This document shows positions 64,000 to 64,000 of a DNA stretch of 64,000 bases, one piece after another. The DNA is from Symsagittifera roscoffensis. Its lineage: Eukaryota; Xenacoelomorpha; Acoela; Convolutidae. Made by a program: the position numbers and the translations under genes. Within the stretch, counting starts at the first letter, position 1; the number at the start of each line of letters is the position of its first letter. The notes below the pieces were generated by a model. It ran no database searches. It was not told the DNA's origin and saw only the letters and a list, made by a program, of their open reading frames with translations. Location of the stretch: assembly GCF_963678635.1 (NCBI RefSeq), contig NC_087064.1, positions 22,802,509-22,866,508 on the forward strand, read 5' to 3'.

Positions 64000-64000
64000 C

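Noticed and set aside
1-64000. CRISPR arrays, bacterial operons, rRNA genes
   Set aside because: No regularly spaced short repeats with unique spacers, no ribosome-binding-site gene strings, and no rRNA-like sequence were seen.

Overview
This window looks like nuclear DNA of an invertebrate animal. It is AT-rich and intron-rich, dense in transposable elements, and carries only two recognisable host gene families. I cannot name the species. Metazoan origin follows from a DNAJB6-type chaperone gene, collagen-galactosyltransferase-like (GT25) exons with GT-AG introns, tRNA-derived SINEs, a Ty3/Gypsy element and a Maverick/Polinton.

Layout. (1) 1-6.4 kb, minus strand: a decayed Ty3/Gypsy retrotransposon (gag, zinc knuckle, protease, RT, RNase H). 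Its integrase lies beyond the left edge and its leader or LTR region is at about 6.5-8.6 kb. (2) 11-31 kb, minus strand: two tandem GT25-like genes seen as exons. Copy B has four exons (31.2, 26.9, 24.4, 21.6 kb) and copy A two (15.2, 11.2 kb). Matched exons have identical lengths and intron phases. Their large introns and spacers hold short non-autonomous transposons: a MULE-like MITE, two hAT-like MITEs, a foldback, SINEs and degenerate arrays. (3) 34,217-50,423: a complete Maverick/Polinton with terminal inverted repeats of about 240 bp and perfect 6-bp target-site duplications (ATCACG). It carries protein-primed DNA polymerase B (two introns, two in-frame stops), an adenain-like protease, the C-terminal part of a double-jelly-roll major capsid protein and several accessory ORFs. 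(4) A 200-N gap truncates the capsid gene. It is followed by 2.75 kb that is almost identical to 52.19-54.93 kb outside the element, so this part may be misassembled. No integrase or packaging ATPase is visible. (5) 55.1-61.9 kb, minus strand: a complete DNAJB6-like gene (248 codons, three exons). Its 6-kb second intron contains a degenerate array of about 165-bp units. (6) 62-64 kb: unassigned sequence with two unrecognised minus-strand ORFs.

How the parts relate. The Polinton is a virus-like module. Replication (PolB), maturation (protease) and capsid genes are read from the minus strand. A divergent pair of small genes sits around a duplicated 163-bp repeat block that looks like a shared control region. 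The host genes do not appear functionally linked to it. The Polinton lies between the GT25 cluster and DNAJB6.
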